NCBI RefSeq assembly: GCF_001431705.1
Contig: NZ_LJWX01000002.1
Span: 835,352-899,351 of the forward strand
Length of the DNA stretch: 64,000 bases
Source: Ferrovum sp. JA12
Lineage (GTDB): Bacteria; Pseudomonadota; Gammaproteobacteria; Burkholderiales; Ferrovaceae
Direction of reading: 5' to 3'
Positions 20,468-31,873 of this stretch are shown here, piece after piece. Under the pieces are notes generated by a model. That model saw only the letters and a list, made by a program, of their open reading frames with translations, was not told the DNA's origin and did not search any database. Both the position numbers and the translations under genes were made by a program. Position 1 is the first letter of the stretch. Every line of letters begins with the position of its first letter.

Positions 20468-20664
20468 CGATTAATTTGTAAAATTACAATTCCTAAAATC
20501 ATTGCTATCACCCCTACCCAACGAACTTGCACGTCGGAGAGTTGTGTTAATTTTAACAAGGTATTTCGCCACTGTCGTGGTGCAATTACAGGCATTATAC
20601 CTTCAAGTATCAACAGCATACCAATTGCTACAATAATAGTGCCTCTCAAATTATTTACCCCCAA
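20464..20664 (-). CDS. DUF2065 small membrane protein
   Basis: 66 residues with two hydrophobic helices (about 8-25 and 46-63) and a short polar loop containing APRQWRNTLLKLTQ, matching the DUF2065/YjeT family of small inner membrane proteins. Its function is not established. The family regularly sits between hflC and hisZ or purA, as here: it overlaps hflC by 14 bases and hisZ by 4, so it is translationally coupled to both. A role with the HflKC/FtsH membrane complex is suggested only by position. Confidence 0.85.
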
Positions 20665-21535
20665 GAGATCCAGGAGGGGGTTTGAGATACTTAAAAAATG
20701 GGGAATTAGGATCTAAAACCAGTATATCTGATTTATTATTTAGTCCTTCCTGATATGTCTGTAGACTCCGATAGAACGCATAAAATTCAGGATTACGTTT
20801 ATAGGCCTCAGCATAGATTGCGGCCGCCTTGGCATCTCCCTTACCTTTAATCTCTTGAGCTTGCCTAAAAGCGTCAGCTAAGATTACTTCTCTTTCACGG
20901 TTAGCATCAGCCCGGATTTTCTCAGCTTCACCAGCTCCCGTTGATCTCAGTTCATTGGCTACACGTTTACGCTCTGCCTGCATACGCCGGTAAACAGAAT
21001 CACTGACCTCAGGCGTCAATTCAACACGTCGAATCCTTACATCCAAGACCCTAATTCCAATTTCTTTAGCATCCTGATCGGTACGAGCACGCATATTAGC
21101 CATAATTGATTCACGCTCACCCGAGACTGCTTCATGAACAGTTCTCTTCGCAAATTCTGCTCTTAACTCATCGTTAACCGTTTGTGCCAACCGTATTTCC
21201 GCTCTTTTTGAATCACCGCCTACGCTGACATAATATTGTTTGACATCAGTGATTTGCCACTTAACAAAATAATCAACCAATAGTGGTTTTTTCTCAGAAG
21301 TGATAAATCTCTGAGGTTCATTGTTATCTAAAGTCTGAATCCGAGTATCAAACAAACGAACATTTTCGATAAAAGGCATCTTTAGGTATAACCCGGGTTG
21401 GGTGTCCACTGCAACGATTTTACCTAGTTCAAAAACCAAGGCGTTTTGTGTTTGCGAAATGACAAATACACCCATAGAACCAATAATCAAAAGCAATACT
21501 AAAGTCGCTACATAAATACTTAAATTTTTCATCAT
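20651..21535 (-). CDS. hflC: FtsH modulator HflC (SPFH protein)
   Basis: 294 residues: an N-terminal signal anchor (about 5-25), then a periplasmic SPFH/band-7 domain (VFELGKIVAVDTQPGLYLK; DVRIRRVELTPEVSDSVY) and an Ala/Glu-rich coiled helix (EAEKIRADANREREVILAD). With HflK it forms the large membrane cage around the FtsH protease and restrains its attack on membrane substrates. It starts 4 bases before the hflK stop, so the two are translated together. Confidence 0.97.
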   Translation of the reverse strand: MMKNLSIYVATLVLLLIIGSMGVFVISQTQNALVFELGKIVAVDTQPGLYLKMPFIENVRLFDTRIQTLDNNEPQRFITSEKKPLLVDYFVKWQITDVKQYYVSVGGDSKRAEIRLAQTVNDELRAEFAKRTVHEAVSGERESIMANMRARTDQDAKEIGIRVLDVRIRRVELTPEVSDSVYRRMQAERKRVANELRSTGAGEAEKIRADANREREVILADAFRQAQEIKGKGDAKAAAIYAEAYKRNPEFYAFYRSLQTYQEGLNNKSDILVLDPNSPFFKYLKPPPGSLGGK

Positions 21536-22782
21536 CTGCCCTCACGCTCACGCTCTTTCAGAGCATCTCGAGAACGATCACTATCCGTCCCCTGTTGCTC
21601 CATTGAGGAATTATTGTTAAGGGTAGAACTCGGCGATGTATGTTGATCCCTGGTTGGTGGTTCAATAATATTATTGGCCTGTTCGTTTTTGTTGCCATTG
21701 TCAGGCGTAACGGTATTGTTTTGATTCATCAACTTTCCCAGGGGGAGGTATAAGAGATTTGAGCCATTTTTCCCCTCAGCAACAACTTTTGAGGTATTAC
21801 TCAATACCTGCTGCATCATGTCCTGATAGAGTCTTTGACGAGTCACTTCAGGGGCTTTGTTGTATTCCACAAGAATTTGCTTAAATCGACTGGCATCACC
21901 GACAGCCCTTGCCTCCACTTTTTGCTCATAAGCTTTTGCCTCTTCAATCAAAGCTGACGCCGTACCCTTCGCACGAGGGACCACGTCATTGGCGTAAGCT
22001 TGCCCTTCATTATTTTGTCTTTCGCGGTCTTGTCCCGCTTTTACCGCATCATCAAAAGCTGCTTGAACTTGCTCAGGGGGCTGAGCGTTTTGCATATTAA
22101 CCTTATTGATTAAAATACCTGTCTTATAGCGATCTAGAATTTTTTGCATGAGATGTTGAGCTTCATCTGCAATCTGTGAGCGACCTTCATATAGAACAAA
22201 ATCCATCTTATGACGGCCCACTACCTCTCTAATAGCAGTCTCTGCAACCTGCATTACCGTGGTATCAGGATCTTTGTTAGTAAATAAGAAATCAATAGGA
22301 TCTTTGATGGTGTATTGGATGGCATATTGGTTATCAATAATATTTTCATCATCAGTTAACATCAATGATTCATGTAACACTTTCGCTTTAATAGTATTCC
22401 TATAACCCAATTCAACCGTACGAACCTGAGACACATTAACAGGACTTCCTGAAGCTTGTGCTTCAACGGGATAAGGAAAATGCCAATGTGGGCCAGGACC
22501 CGTGACTTCTTGAAATTTGCCAAAACGGAGTATCACTCCAACGCGACCTGCATCAATAATGTAAAAGCCAGACACTAACCAAAAAAATATAATAGAACCT
22601 AGCGCTAGTAGAACAAAGTTTTTGCCACTAGGCAGGCCAACTGGTTGGTTGAAGTGATTATCATTGGGTGAAGAGCTATTTTTAGAGTTTTTAAATTTTC
22701 TCAAAAAATTTCGCCATACTTCATCTAAATCGGGAGGACCGTCTTTAAGCTGTACGATCCAACTTGGTATCTTGATTGCCAT
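21532..22782 (-). CDS. hflK: FtsH modulator HflK (SPFH protein)
   Basis: 416 residues. A short cytoplasmic start containing GPPDLDEVWRNF is typical of HflK. One membrane helix lies at about 55-75, followed by the SPFH domain (GRVGVILRFGKFQEVTGPG) and a coiled helix. The C-terminal tail is polar and low in complexity. It partners HflC in the FtsH-regulating complex. The start lies 38 bases inside the end of hflX, a long overlap, but the conserved N-terminus supports it. Confidence 0.96.
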   Translation of the reverse strand: MAIKIPSWIVQLKDGPPDLDEVWRNFLRKFKNSKNSSSPNDNHFNQPVGLPSGKNFVLLALGSIIFFWLVSGFYIIDAGRVGVILRFGKFQEVTGPGPHWHFPYPVEAQASGSPVNVSQVRTVELGYRNTIKAKVLHESLMLTDDENIIDNQYAIQYTIKDPIDFLFTNKDPDTTVMQVAETAIREVVGRHKMDFVLYEGRSQIADEAQHLMQKILDRYKTGILINKVNMQNAQPPEQVQAAFDDAVKAGQDRERQNNEGQAYANDVVPRAKGTASALIEEAKAYEQKVEARAVGDASRFKQILVEYNKAPEVTRQRLYQDMMQQVLSNTSKVVAEGKNGSNLLYLPLGKLMNQNNTVTPDNGNKNEQANNIIEPPTRDQHTSPSSTLNNNSSMEQQGTDSDRSRDALKEREREGR

Positions 22783-24010
22783 AATTAAGTATTAAATCTT
22801 TGTCCAAAGTTATAGAAGTATCTTCTTTTTGCATTAAATCATTGATACGTTCGACAAAGGCTTGTCGGATAAATTCCATACCTTGGCCGTTCATAGCACT
22901 TAGATGTACTTCTTCGATTGTACCATAGGGATCTCGGATTAATCCTGCTTGCCAATCCACCAGTTGATCTATCTTGTTTAATACTAATACTTGAGGAATA
23001 TGATCTGCACCAATATCTTTTAATACTTGATTAACAGATTCTTGATGAAGGTCACGATTCTTATCCGCGGCGTCAACCACGTGTAACAACAGGTCAGACT
23101 CTATGGTTTCATCTAAGGTCGCCTTAAACGCAGCCACCAAGGTATGAGGAAGATGCTGAATAAAACCCACGGTGTCTGACAGAACCATTTGCCCGATCCC
23201 ATCAATATAAACTCGCCTTGTAGTCGTATCTAGGGTTGCAAACAATTGATCAGCCACATAGGCTTTTGCATGAGTTAATCGATTAAACAAGGTAGATTTT
23301 CCGGCATTGGTATAACCCACAAACGACACTCGCAATAAACCGGCACGGCTTCTTGATTGACGCTGCACTCTGTGACTCTTTCTTACTTTATCGAGACGGT
23401 CTTTAAGTAATTTCACACGCTTACTCAGCAAACGTCGATCTGTCTCTAGCTGTGTTTCTCCAGGCCCTCTTAAACCAATCCCACCCTTTTGTCTCTCCAA
23501 GTGAGTCCATCCTCTAACAAGACGTGTAGACAAACGCTCTAGTTGAGCTAACTCAACTTGCAACTGTCCTTCATGACTGCGTGCACGTTGAGCGAAAATA
23601 TCCAATATCAAACCTGTCCGATCAATAACGCGCGCTTTAAGTGCATGCGCCAAATTACGCTCTTGAATTGGCGTGATCTCGTGATCAAAGACCACCAACC
23701 CTGCCTCATGGTGCCTTAATTTTTGTCGAATTTCCTCAATCTTTCCACTGCCAATAAAAGTTGCAGGATCAGGCTTGGGACGTTTACCAGTTATCAATTC
23801 ATCAACGTGTAGTCCAGCAGTCTGTGACAGAAGAGTAAGTTCTTGAGGATTATTTTTACTGCGTTCACTATCTATCTGTATATGCACTAAGAGCGCGTGA
23901 TCCAATCGACCAAGATACACATCCTCTTGCTCTAAAGAACCACTTTCTTGCGCTAAGTGCGTATTAGAAGATTTACGACCACGACCAACTAGCGGACCAT
24001 TGTCCGACAT
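22745..24010 (-). CDS. hflX: Ribosome-associated GTPase HflX
   Basis: 421 residues. The N-terminal HflX domain carries the Gly-rich GIGLRGPGETQLETDRR stretch, and the GTPase domain follows with G1 GYTNAGKSTLF, G3 DTVGF and G4 NKID. HflX binds 50S subunits and splits or rescues stalled ribosomes, notably under stress. The gene sits 6 bases after hfq, the usual hfq-hflX-hflK-hflC order. Confidence 0.97.
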   Translation of the reverse strand: MSDNGPLVGRGRKSSNTHLAQESGSLEQEDVYLGRLDHALLVHIQIDSERSKNNPQELTLLSQTAGLHVDELITGKRPKPDPATFIGSGKIEEIRQKLRHHEAGLVVFDHEITPIQERNLAHALKARVIDRTGLILDIFAQRARSHEGQLQVELAQLERLSTRLVRGWTHLERQKGGIGLRGPGETQLETDRRLLSKRVKLLKDRLDKVRKSHRVQRQSRSRAGLLRVSFVGYTNAGKSTLFNRLTHAKAYVADQLFATLDTTTRRVYIDGIGQMVLSDTVGFIQHLPHTLVAAFKATLDETIESDLLLHVVDAADKNRDLHQESVNQVLKDIGADHIPQVLVLNKIDQLVDWQAGLIRDPYGTIEEVHLSAMNGQGMEFIRQAFVERINDLMQKEDTSITLDKDLILNYGNQDTKLDRTA

Positions 24011-24016
24011 CAGATG

Positions 24017-24256
24017 TTAGTCCTCGTTAGAATGCTCTGTAGGCATTGTGATGGATCTAGCGGGTACAACTGTGGAAATCGCATGTTTGTAAACCATTTG
24101 AGTAGTGGTATTTTTCAATAAAACAACATACTGATCAAATGACTCAACTTGTCCTTGAAGCTTAATACCATTCACTAAATAAATGGATACAGGTATATGT
24201 TCTTTTCTTAAAGCGTTTAAAAACGGGTCCTGTAAAAGTTGCCCTTTAGTACTCAT
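24017..24256 (-). CDS. hfq: RNA chaperone Hfq
   Basis: 79 residues forming the hexameric Sm-like ring that pairs small RNAs with mRNAs. The Sm1 motif ([19 protein letters not shown]) and Sm2 motif ([10 protein letters not shown]) are intact, and the distal/proximal face residues Q8, F11 and the KH pair fit the family. A longer frame begins at 24307, but GGGAG lies 8 bases before the ATG at 24256 and conserved Hfq proteins begin MSxKGQ, so I chose that start. The C-terminal tail is short, as in many betaproteobacteria. Confidence 0.97.
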   Translation of the reverse strand: MSTKGQLLQDPFLNALRKEHIPVSIYLVNGIKLQGQVESFDQYVVLLKNTTTQMVYKHAISTVVPARSITMPTEHSNED

Positions 24257-24373
24257 TTCGTGATCTCCCGAAAATCGATTGGTTTTTTTATCTCTCTCAC
24301 CTTTCAATAATGTACTTGATTTTCTGACTTTTTACTACTAATCTAAAAAATTATTCGAGAAAATAATCGTAAA

Positions 24374-25789
24374 TCAAAACTTTCCAAATAATTTTCGGCC
24401 GCGCCTTCTTTTCTTTCTTAAACGATTTTCCTCAGACTCGGTGAGAGGTTTGGGTTTGCGGTCAGCAAAGGGATTGTGTCCCTGCCTAAATTCAACCCTT
24501 AGGGGTGTCCCCTTGAGGTCAAAAGCCCGCTGAAAAGTATTTTCCAAATATCTTTTATAAGAGTCAGCAATGTGATTCACAGCACTGCCATGAATAATCA
24601 CAATGGGTGGATTTTGTCCACCTTGGTGCGCATATCGTAACTTGGGTCTAAAAGGACCCGCCTTGGCGGGCTGATGCTGAGTCACTGCATCGTGAAGTAC
24701 ACGGGTAAGTTTAGGGGTTGAAAGTTTCACCATGGCCGCCGCATAGGCTTTATCAATAGAGGGCAAAAGGCCATTTACACCGCTCCCTTTCAATGCTGAA
24801 ATAAAGTGGTACTGGGCAAAGTCCAAGAAAAATAATTTCCTAGCCACTTCGTTTTTTACTTTATCTTTTTGGTAATTATCTAAGCCGTCCCATTTATTAA
24901 CAGCCACCACAACTGCCCTGCCAGTACTCACTACATAGCCTGCAATATGCGCATCTTGTTCTGAGATATCTTGCTGAGCATCCAGTGTCATGACAACCAC
25001 ATTAGCGCTTTCCACAGCCTGCATAGTTTTTATTACTGAAAACTTTTCTATGGCCTCAAATACCTTACCTCGACGCCTTAAACCTGCGGTATCAATCAAT
25101 AAGTATTTTCTTCCTTGCCGTTCAAATTCAACTTCAATAGTGTCTCGAGTCGTGCCTGGCTGATCAAAGGCAATCACTCTCTCTTCTCCGAGTAGTTGAT
25201 TGATTAAGGTTGACTTGCCCACATTTGGACGACCCACAATGGCAATTCTGGGAATACTATGATCAATGTCTAACTCTTCAACCAATTCAGGTTCACCAGA
25301 CAAACCATCAAATACCTGCTCTAACAAATCATGAATCCCCTCTCCATGAGCCGAAGAAATAGCCCAAGGGTGTCCCATGCCTAGCTCATAAAACTCGGCA
25401 GTAGCCATATCAACTGGCATACCCTCTAGTTTATTGACGGCAAGGGTGACATGCTTACCTCTTAAGCGTAATTCTTCAGCGACTCTTCTGTCACCAGGGG
25501 TTACTCCATTACGCCCATCGGTAAGAAAGATAATACGGTCAGCCTCATCCATGGCCTGCAAAGTCTGCTTCGCCATTTCTAATAAGATACCATCCTTGGC
25601 CACAGGCTCAAAGCCACCTGTATCTACAACAAAATATTGATAATCTTCAAATTTTGCTCGCCCATAATGACGATCTCGCGTCAGTCCAGGTAGGTCTGCA
25701 ACGAGGGCATCCCGTGTTTTAGTTAATCGGTTAAATAACGTTGATTTACCAACGTTGGGTCGACCAACGATTACAATCGTTGGAATCAT
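24374..25789 (-). CDS. der: Ribosome biogenesis GTPase Der (EngA)
   Basis: About 471 residues with two tandem GTPase domains (G1 motifs [14 protein letters not shown] near the start and [14 protein letters not shown] near residue 185) and a C-terminal KH-like domain with a basic tail ending [13 protein letters not shown]. Der is essential for 50S subunit maturation. ATG codons occur at 25798 and 25789. The AAAGGA site is well spaced (8 bases) for 25789 and too close to 25798, so I chose 25789. bamB ends 18 bases upstream, in the same direction. Confidence 0.97.
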   Translation of the reverse strand: MIPTIVIVGRPNVGKSTLFNRLTKTRDALVADLPGLTRDRHYGRAKFEDYQYFVVDTGGFEPVAKDGILLEMAKQTLQAMDEADRIIFLTDGRNGVTPGDRRVAEELRLRGKHVTLAVNKLEGMPVDMATAEFYELGMGHPWAISSAHGEGIHDLLEQVFDGLSGEPELVEELDIDHSIPRIAIVGRPNVGKSTLINQLLGEERVIAFDQPGTTRDTIEVEFERQGRKYLLIDTAGLRRRGKVFEAIEKFSVIKTMQAVESANVVVMTLDAQQDISEQDAHIAGYVVSTGRAVVVAVNKWDGLDNYQKDKVKNEVARKLFFLDFAQYHFISALKGSGVNGLLPSIDKAYAAAMVKLSTPKLTRVLHDAVTQHQPAKAGPFRPKLRYAHQGGQNPPIVIIHGSAVNHIADSYKRYLENTFQRAFDLKGTPLRVEFRQGHNPFADRKPKPLTESEENRLRKKRRRGRKLFGKF

Positions 25790-25807
25790 AGAATTCATCC
25801 TTTGCTT

Positions 25808-26956
25808 TTATTTGCTTTCAGCAGTTATAACGTAAACGTGACCCGCTTGGGTTTGCAGGAAAAAAGTATTGCTATTAATGGCGACAGGTTGCATGGTAAT
25901 CGCTGACCCATCGGTATCCAATCTTGAGATCTCAGTGCCATCAACAAGACTAAAAATATGGACAACCCCTTTAATATCACCCGCTACAATATAGTCAGAG
26001 CTTGCCACAGGCGATGATAAAAAACGATCTTTAAGGGTTTCATTTTTCCAATCTAAAACACCGCTGGAACGATAATAGGCATAGAGAATTCCCTTTTCAT
26101 CCACTGCATAAACTTTATTAGTGGATGCGGTGATCGGTCCCACAGCACTCAAATCATGAGACCAAATAATATTTCCTCTTGGCAAATCAAGACAGGCAAC
26201 CTTCCCTTGGTAACTGGCTGCGCAGACATCTGCCTCACCCAGACTAGGATGCCCCAACACATCATTCATTCGTTCCAGTTCAGTGGCGCCTCTTGGAATA
26301 GAAACAGCAGCCTCCCAACCAATATTTCCTGAGTTAACGTCTATAGCAAGTAAATGCCCGCCTGGAACGCCCACGAAGGCTGCTCCACGGGTTACCGTCA
26401 TACCGGTAGCATTACGAAGTACAAGAGAGGGCATATTTCTAGCAAGCAGCCACTTTTGTGAACCATCCTCGGAGGAGAGTCCATAGATGTGGCCTTCTTC
26501 AGTGGTCACCACCACTATGTCATTAGAGGATTGCGGCGCAGAAGACATTTCACTACCCAAACTTACATGCCATTGAAGTTTCCCTTGAAGATCATAGGCA
26601 TATAAGATACCTTTATTATCCGCAACAAAAATATCACCAGCGCCATAACCAATACCACTTGTTAAACGAACATCCGTATCAATTTTCCAATTTTCGTTAC
26701 CATTTTCAATTTTATAGGCAACTATTTTGCCTCGGTTGGTGGCCACATAAATCATGTCCTCGGTTACCACGGGCTCCAGCAAAGGATTTTTACTAGAGCC
26801 AGGGTGATCAGACCACTTGATTGTGAAGTTTTGTTTCGCTTTAAGAGGTTTTAATTTTGACACAATAATAGAGCTTGAACTGCATGCAGACAAAACACCA
26901 ATCAAGCCAAGCAAAAACCACGTTTTGAGAGGATTGATTAACCATTTTTTTTTCAT
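25808..26956 (-). CDS. bamB: Outer membrane assembly lipoprotein BamB
   Basis: 382 residues. A lipoprotein signal with lipobox LSAC (Cys25) precedes a PQQ-like eight-bladed beta-propeller with repeated blades (VYATNRGKIVAYKIENGNENW; VPGGHLLAIDVNSGNIGWE; AYYRSSGVLDWK). BamB is a periplasmic partner of BamA in folding outer membrane proteins. Its start shares one base with the yfgM stop (TAATG). Confidence 0.96.
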   Translation of the reverse strand: MKKKWLINPLKTWFLLGLIGVLSACSSSSIIVSKLKPLKAKQNFTIKWSDHPGSSKNPLLEPVVTEDMIYVATNRGKIVAYKIENGNENWKIDTDVRLTSGIGYGAGDIFVADNKGILYAYDLQGKLQWHVSLGSEMSSAPQSSNDIVVVTTEEGHIYGLSSEDGSQKWLLARNMPSLVLRNATGMTVTRGAAFVGVPGGHLLAIDVNSGNIGWEAAVSIPRGATELERMNDVLGHPSLGEADVCAASYQGKVACLDLPRGNIIWSHDLSAVGPITASTNKVYAVDEKGILYAYYRSSGVLDWKNETLKDRFLSSPVASSDYIVAGDIKGVVHIFSLVDGTEISRLDTDGSAITMQPVAINSNTFFLQTQAGHVYVITAESK

Positions 26957-27594
26957 TATGAGCCACTCCCACCCAACGCATCAAGCTTCACTTGATCCAA
27001 TTGTTTAAATAAACTGTTTTTACTTCCCTGCTGATTCACCACTTGCTGATAACTCAAACGGGCCTCATTGGTTTTTCCCATAACAGTGTAGATATCCCCT
27101 TTTAAATCCATGGTGGCGGCAAACATCGCAGAGTCTTTATTTTGATTCAGTAAATCCAAGGCTTGGTTGAATTTTTTTTCATCGGCTAAAATACCCGCAT
27201 GTCGTAGCCTAGCCAAATCCAATAACATAGCTTCATGGGTGTGCGCCTCCACCCAAGTGAGTTCGCTGATCGCCTCATTAAGATGTCCATTTTTATGACT
27301 TAAATAGGCACACAGAAAAGCAGATCGACTGGCCAGAGGATTGGAGGAGAAAGTTTCCTGTAACAGTTTGGCTTCTTGTAATAACTGTTTTTCATCCTGT
27401 TGACGGAAAGCATTTTGAACCACATTAAACATTGTTCCCGCCTTCTCATTTTGAGTTCTTTGGTAATAACTGTAGGCTTGAAATAGCATGTAACCGATTA
27501 CCACCAGACCCATTCCTAATATGACGTATTTTCCATAGAGTTTCCACCAGGCTTTAATGTCCTCTATCTGCTCTTGTTCTTGATGATCGTACAT
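26956..27594 (-). CDS. yfgM: YfgM-family membrane TPR protein
   Basis: 212 residues: a short cytoplasmic start, one membrane helix (about 23-41, YVILGMGLVVIGYMLFQ) and a periplasmic TPR-like domain. YfgM joins the SecYEG translocon and periplasmic chaperones and helps hand over outer membrane proteins, which fits its coupling to bamB. It begins 2 bases after hisS. Confidence 0.93.
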   Translation of the reverse strand: MYDHQEQEQIEDIKAWWKLYGKYVILGMGLVVIGYMLFQAYSYYQRTQNEKAGTMFNVVQNAFRQQDEKQLLQEAKLLQETFSSNPLASRSAFLCAYLSHKNGHLNEAISELTWVEAHTHEAMLLDLARLRHAGILADEKKFNQALDLLNQNKDSAMFAATMDLKGDIYTVMGKTNEARLSYQQVVNQQGSKNSLFKQLDQVKLDALGGSGS

Positions 27595-27596
27595 AT

Positions 27597-28865
27597 TTAT
27601 TTCTCGTTAAAAAAGTCAATTAATTGAGACTGCGATAATAGTTGCTGCGCTCCTTGTCCGCGAAGCGGTTTAAGCGCAAATTGGCCACTAGACAATTCAT
27701 TTTCACCAATAATCAAAGCAAAATGAGCTTGTGACTGATCTGCCCGCTTCATCTGATTCTTAAATCCGCCTTCCCCAGAATACACTAATACACGAATCTG
27801 ATAGTCTCTTAATGTCTCTGCGATTTTAAAAGCTGCCTCAAGTGTTCCTGTCCCTTGATGAATAATATAAACCTGTGGTTCCGTGGGGATACTTACTAAA
27901 TTACCTTCCTCTTCGATAAGTACCAACAAACGCTCAATACCCATGGCAAAACCACAGGCTGGAGTTGGTTTACCGCCCAACTGCTCAACCAATCTATCAT
28001 AACGCCCACCGCCACAAATAGTACTTTGTGCACCAAGCAGGGTGGTCGTCCATTCAAAAACTGTTGCATTGTAGTAATCTAATCCCCGTACCAGCCTAGG
28101 ATTAATGATATAGCTAATTCCTGCCGAATCTAATAGCTCTCGTAAACGTGTGAAATGATTGCGCGAATACTCATCTAACACATCCAATAATTTGGGAGCC
28201 TCTTGTATTAATTCGAGAAGATCAGGGTTTTTACTGTCTAAAATTCTTAAGGGATTAGTATGTAAGCGTCGTTTCGAATCCTCATCTAAGACTTCGTGAT
28301 GCTGACTAAAATAATCGATTAATTGAGCGCGATAGGCATGCCTTGTCTCAAGACTCCCTATGCTATTTATTTCCAAATTCACATGTGTTAACCCTAAGCG
28401 TTGCCACAAGCGATGAGTCATGATGATCAGTTCAGCATCTGTATCAGGACCTGTAAATCCCAAGGCCTCCACTCCACACTGATGAAACTGACGATAACGG
28501 CCTTTTTGGGGGCGCTCATGACGAAACATAGGTCCTAGATACCATAGCTTTTGCGCACCGTTATAAAGAAGATTATGTTCAATGACTGAGCGCACACAGG
28601 AGGCCGTGCCCTCGGGGCGAAGTGTTAAACTATCGTGATTAAGACGATCTTCGAAACTATACATTTCTTTTTCAACAATATCGGTCACTTCCCCAATAGA
28701 TCGCACAAAAAGAGCTGTATCCTCCACAATTGGAGTACGTATTTCAAGGTAGCCATACTCTACCAACCATTGTCTTAGTTCTTTTTCCAAGGCTGCCCAC
28801 AAACCGGAATTTTGTGGGAGGATATCATTCATTCCTCTAATACCTTGAAGCTTCTGTTGCCCCAT
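27597..28865 (-). CDS. hisS: Histidine-tRNA ligase
   Basis: 422 residues, class II synthetase. [10 protein letters not shown] at the start, motif 2 ([16 protein letters not shown]), the histidine-binding motifs [13 protein letters not shown] and GGGRYD, motif 3 GFAMGIERL and a C-terminal anticodon-binding domain are all visible. It charges tRNA-His. The gene sits 18 bases after ispG, as in many beta- and gammaproteobacteria. Confidence 0.98.
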   Translation of the reverse strand: MGQQKLQGIRGMNDILPQNSGLWAALEKELRQWLVEYGYLEIRTPIVEDTALFVRSIGEVTDIVEKEMYSFEDRLNHDSLTLRPEGTASCVRSVIEHNLLYNGAQKLWYLGPMFRHERPQKGRYRQFHQCGVEALGFTGPDTDAELIIMTHRLWQRLGLTHVNLEINSIGSLETRHAYRAQLIDYFSQHHEVLDEDSKRRLHTNPLRILDSKNPDLLELIQEAPKLLDVLDEYSRNHFTRLRELLDSAGISYIINPRLVRGLDYYNATVFEWTTTLLGAQSTICGGGRYDRLVEQLGGKPTPACGFAMGIERLLVLIEEEGNLVSIPTEPQVYIIHQGTGTLEAAFKIAETLRDYQIRVLVYSGEGGFKNQMKRADQSQAHFALIIGENELSSGQFALKPLRGQGAQQLLSQSQLIDFFNEK

Positions 28866-28883
28866 AACCCTACGACCCTTTAA

Positions 28884-30104
28884 TTATTGATACTTTTTTT
28901 GGATATATTCGATAACAATGGATTTAAACTCTTCGGCAATAAAATCCCCTTTCAAGGTGACGGTTTTTTCACCATCCACATAAACAGGGGCCACGGGCCG
29001 CTCACCTGAACCTGGCAGACTAATTCCAATGTTAGCAAGCTTGCTCTCGCCAGGACCGTTCACCACACAACCCATTACTGCCACGTGAAGGGTTTCAACA
29101 CCCTTATATTGTGTACGCCACAATGGCATGGAATCCCTTAAAAAAGACTGAATATCCTCAGCAAGCTCTTGAAAATAAGTACTAGTTGTTCTGCCGCAAC
29201 CAGGACAGGCTGTCACCATGGGGGTAAAAGCTCGTAGTCCCATTGTTTGCAGTAACTCTTGCGCGACTCTCACCTCCCGCGTTCTGTCACCATTGGGTTC
29301 AGGCGTTAGAGAAACTCGAATAGTGTCACCAATCCCTTCCTGCAGTAAAATCCCCATCGCAACACTGGAAGCTACAATACCTTTACTGCCCATCCCAGCT
29401 TCCGTCAACCCCAAATGAAGCGGATAATCACACTGCTTAGCCAAATCTCGATAAACGTGAATCAAATCTTGAACACCGCTCACCTTACAAGAGAGGATAA
29501 TTTTATCCTCCGCCAAACCCAATTGAAGAGCTGTTTTTGCGCTCTCAAGGGCTGATGCAATTAAGGCTTTCCTTGTTAACTCCTCGATGGGTAATGGGTT
29601 AACACTTTTAGCATTATCATCCATAAAACGTGCCAACATTTCTTGATCTAAACTACCCCAATTCACTCCGATACGAATAGGCTTGTCATACTGAATAGCC
29701 AAGGCAATTAGCGTAGCAAACTGCTCATCTTTTTTTGATCCACGCCCTACATTGCCAGGGTTAATACGATATTTATCAAGAGCTTTTGCGCACTCAGGAA
29801 ACTCTGTTAATAACTTATGACCATTAAAATGAAAATCTCCAACAATGGGAACAGAACAGGCTGACTGGCGTAAAGCTTGAACAATGACAGGAACACTCCG
29901 TGCAGCCTCAGCGCTATTAACTGTTATTCTGACAATTTCCGAACCTGTCTGGACAAGAGCCAAGATTTGTTCAATTGTGCGATCAATGTCAGCGGTATCA
30001 GTATTAGTCATAGATTGCACAACAATGGGGGCATCTCCCCCCACCCTCACTTCTCCCACCTTTACCTCACGAGAGGCTCTTCGTTTAATAAGCGTATTCA
30101 TCAT
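28884..30104 (-). CDS. ispG: 4-hydroxy-3-methylbut-2-enyl-diphosphate synthase
   Basis: 406 residues. Iron-sulfur enzyme of the MEP pathway to isoprenoids that turns MEcPP into HMBPP. The N-terminal TIM-barrel start ([14 protein letters not shown]) and the cluster cysteines ([20 protein letters not shown]) are present. The start overlaps the rodZ stop by 4 bases. The window also holds ispD and ispF of the same pathway near 51 kb. Confidence 0.98.
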   Translation of the reverse strand: MMNTLIKRRASREVKVGEVRVGGDAPIVVQSMTNTDTADIDRTIEQILALVQTGSEIVRITVNSAEAARSVPVIVQALRQSACSVPIVGDFHFNGHKLLTEFPECAKALDKYRINPGNVGRGSKKDEQFATLIALAIQYDKPIRIGVNWGSLDQEMLARFMDDNAKSVNPLPIEELTRKALIASALESAKTALQLGLAEDKIILSCKVSGVQDLIHVYRDLAKQCDYPLHLGLTEAGMGSKGIVASSVAMGILLQEGIGDTIRVSLTPEPNGDRTREVRVAQELLQTMGLRAFTPMVTACPGCGRTTSTYFQELAEDIQSFLRDSMPLWRTQYKGVETLHVAVMGCVVNGPGESKLANIGISLPGSGERPVAPVYVDGEKTVTLKGDFIAEEFKSIVIEYIQKKYQ

Positions 30105-30784
30105 TGATTAGTTTTATGATTGCTAACAGCCTCACCAGGCGAAGAATTGGTTTTCTCATTAGTGTTAGCTAAAGGTAATGGGTTGGATTGTGTCGGCTCG
30201 GCAAGGGGCGCAGTATTAATATCCACAGGCTTCACTAAGTCTTGAGTTGCTTCATGATTTTGCGGTGTCAAGCTAACCGTGGGAGGAGTTTGGATAGCGG
30301 AATTGTTATAACTTTCCTTTTTTTCAGCGGTATGTAGACCTGAAAGATGCAAGTAGTTTCTTTGAAACCATAAGATTAACGATAACAAAACAAGCAACAA
30401 TATACCGATTAACACAGCTTTGAATCCAAATCGGTTGGAAGGACTCTTTGCCATAGAAAAACGAACACTTTTAGGTTGAACAGCTACTTCTTGTTTAGTA
30501 AAAGACTGAATTTTAGCGGCGGGCAAAACTCTCTCAAGCTCTAAAATCAATGGTTGTTCGTCAACGGATAGAAACTTAGCATAGGAGCGTAACATGGCAC
30601 GAACAAGATAGGGACTTAACAGTTCATCAAACTTATCCTGCTCAAGATAAGTTAACTGTTTTATTGAAAACTTAAGTTTTCCACTGACTTGCTCAATGGA
30701 TAAATCTTTTTGGATTCGCATTTGCTCCAACTGCTGACCTAAACTTAAAATTAAAGTAGATTGGTTATTTACATTGTCAGTCAT
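30101..30784 (-). CDS. rodZ: Cytoskeleton protein RodZ
   Basis: 227 residues. An N-terminal Cro/HTH domain (about 14-80, [20 protein letters not shown]) is followed by a basic linker, a single membrane helix (about 122-140) and a Pro/Thr/Asn-rich periplasmic tail. RodZ anchors MreB filaments and sets rod shape. The tail lacks an obvious folded C-terminal domain, so this is a short form. It follows rlmN by 2 bases. Confidence 0.9.
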   Translation of the reverse strand: MTDNVNNQSTLILSLGQQLEQMRIQKDLSIEQVSGKLKFSIKQLTYLEQDKFDELLSPYLVRAMLRSYAKFLSVDEQPLILELERVLPAAKIQSFTKQEVAVQPKSVRFSMAKSPSNRFGFKAVLIGILLLVLLSLILWFQRNYLHLSGLHTAEKKESYNNSAIQTPPTVSLTPQNHEATQDLVKPVDINTAPLAEPTQSNPLPLANTNEKTNSSPGEAVSNHKTNQ

Positions 30785-30786
30785 CT

Positions 30787-31863
30787 TTACATCCCTGAAA
30801 ATTTTTCATGGCGTCGGCTTTTATCTATCACCTTACCTGCTAACTGACCACAGGCGGCGTCTATATCATCACCTCTCGTTTTTCGAACCGTCACAATAAA
30901 ACCATGCTCAATGAGCTGGCTTTTAAACCGGCGAATTCTCTCACCCGTTGAAGCCTCATATCCACTGTCTGGAAAAGGATTAAAGGGTATCAGATTAAAC
31001 TTACATGGAATATCTTTAACTAATCCAATCAATTGTCTCGCATGCTCATCGGAATCATTAACATCCCTGAGCATGACATATTCAAATGTAATAAAGTCTC
31101 TAGGACCTGCCGACACATAAGACTGACAGGCTTGCATGAGTTGTTTTAATGGATATTTTTGATTAATAGGTACTAAAATATCCCGCAATTCATCATTGGG
31201 AGCATGAAGAGATACCGCCAAAGCAACAGGCATCTGTTCTTGCAAACGCATTAAGGCCGGAATCACTCCAGAGGTTGACAAAGTTACTCGTCTTCTTGAT
31301 AAGCCGTATGCATGGTCGTCTAATAATAGGGACAAGGTATTGACCACTGCATCATAGTTCAACAAGGGTTCCCCCATACCCATTAACACCACATTACTAA
31401 TCACTCGTTCTCCCTTTGGGTTTTTTCCTAAGGCTTTGTAAGCCCACCAAATTTGACCGATAATTTCTGCAGTGGTTAGATTACGATTAAAACCTTGTCG
31501 TCCCGTAGAGCAAAACGTACAAGCGAGGGCGCAACCCACTTGCGATGAAACACACAATGTCCCTCTGTCATCCTCCGGGATGAATACTGTTTCAATAGCA
31601 TTTCCAGGTGTTAGTTGTAACAACCATTTCTTTGTCCCATCTAATGAGACTTGTTCTGACAGCAACGTTGGGACAGAAATGCTGGCTATTTCAGAGAGTT
31701 TTTCTCTTAATTGCTTGGCCACATCTGTCATTATAGAGAAATCAGATACACCCATTTGATGTATCCACTTCATCACTTGCTTGGCACGAAAAGGCTTCTC
31801 CCCGAGTTTATCAAAAAACCCAGTCAGCTCGTCTCGTGTTAATCCAAGCAAATTGATGGTCAT
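30787..31863 (-). CDS. rlmN: Dual-specificity RNA methyltransferase RlmN
   Basis: 358 residues, radical SAM enzyme that puts a C2 methyl on A2503 of 23S rRNA and A37 of some tRNAs. The CxxxCxxC cluster motif ([14 protein letters not shown]), the [13 protein letters not shown]-binding stretch and the C-terminal catalytic cysteine (DIDAACGQL) are present. It lies between ndk and rodZ in the common proteobacterial order. Confidence 0.98.
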   Translation of the reverse strand: MTINLLGLTRDELTGFFDKLGEKPFRAKQVMKWIHQMGVSDFSIMTDVAKQLREKLSEIASISVPTLLSEQVSLDGTKKWLLQLTPGNAIETVFIPEDDRGTLCVSSQVGCALACTFCSTGRQGFNRNLTTAEIIGQIWWAYKALGKNPKGERVISNVVLMGMGEPLLNYDAVVNTLSLLLDDHAYGLSRRRVTLSTSGVIPALMRLQEQMPVALAVSLHAPNDELRDILVPINQKYPLKQLMQACQSYVSAGPRDFITFEYVMLRDVNDSDEHARQLIGLVKDIPCKFNLIPFNPFPDSGYEASTGERIRRFKSQLIEHGFIVTVRKTRGDDIDAACGQLAGKVIDKSRRHEKFSGM

Positions 31864-31873
31864 TATTTTACTC

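Noticed and set aside
24345-24367. Possible terminator between der and hfq on the minus strand (ATTATT/AATAAT stem then T run)
   Set aside because: The stem is six A-T pairs only and would be too weak; hfq and der are also usually in one transcription unit.
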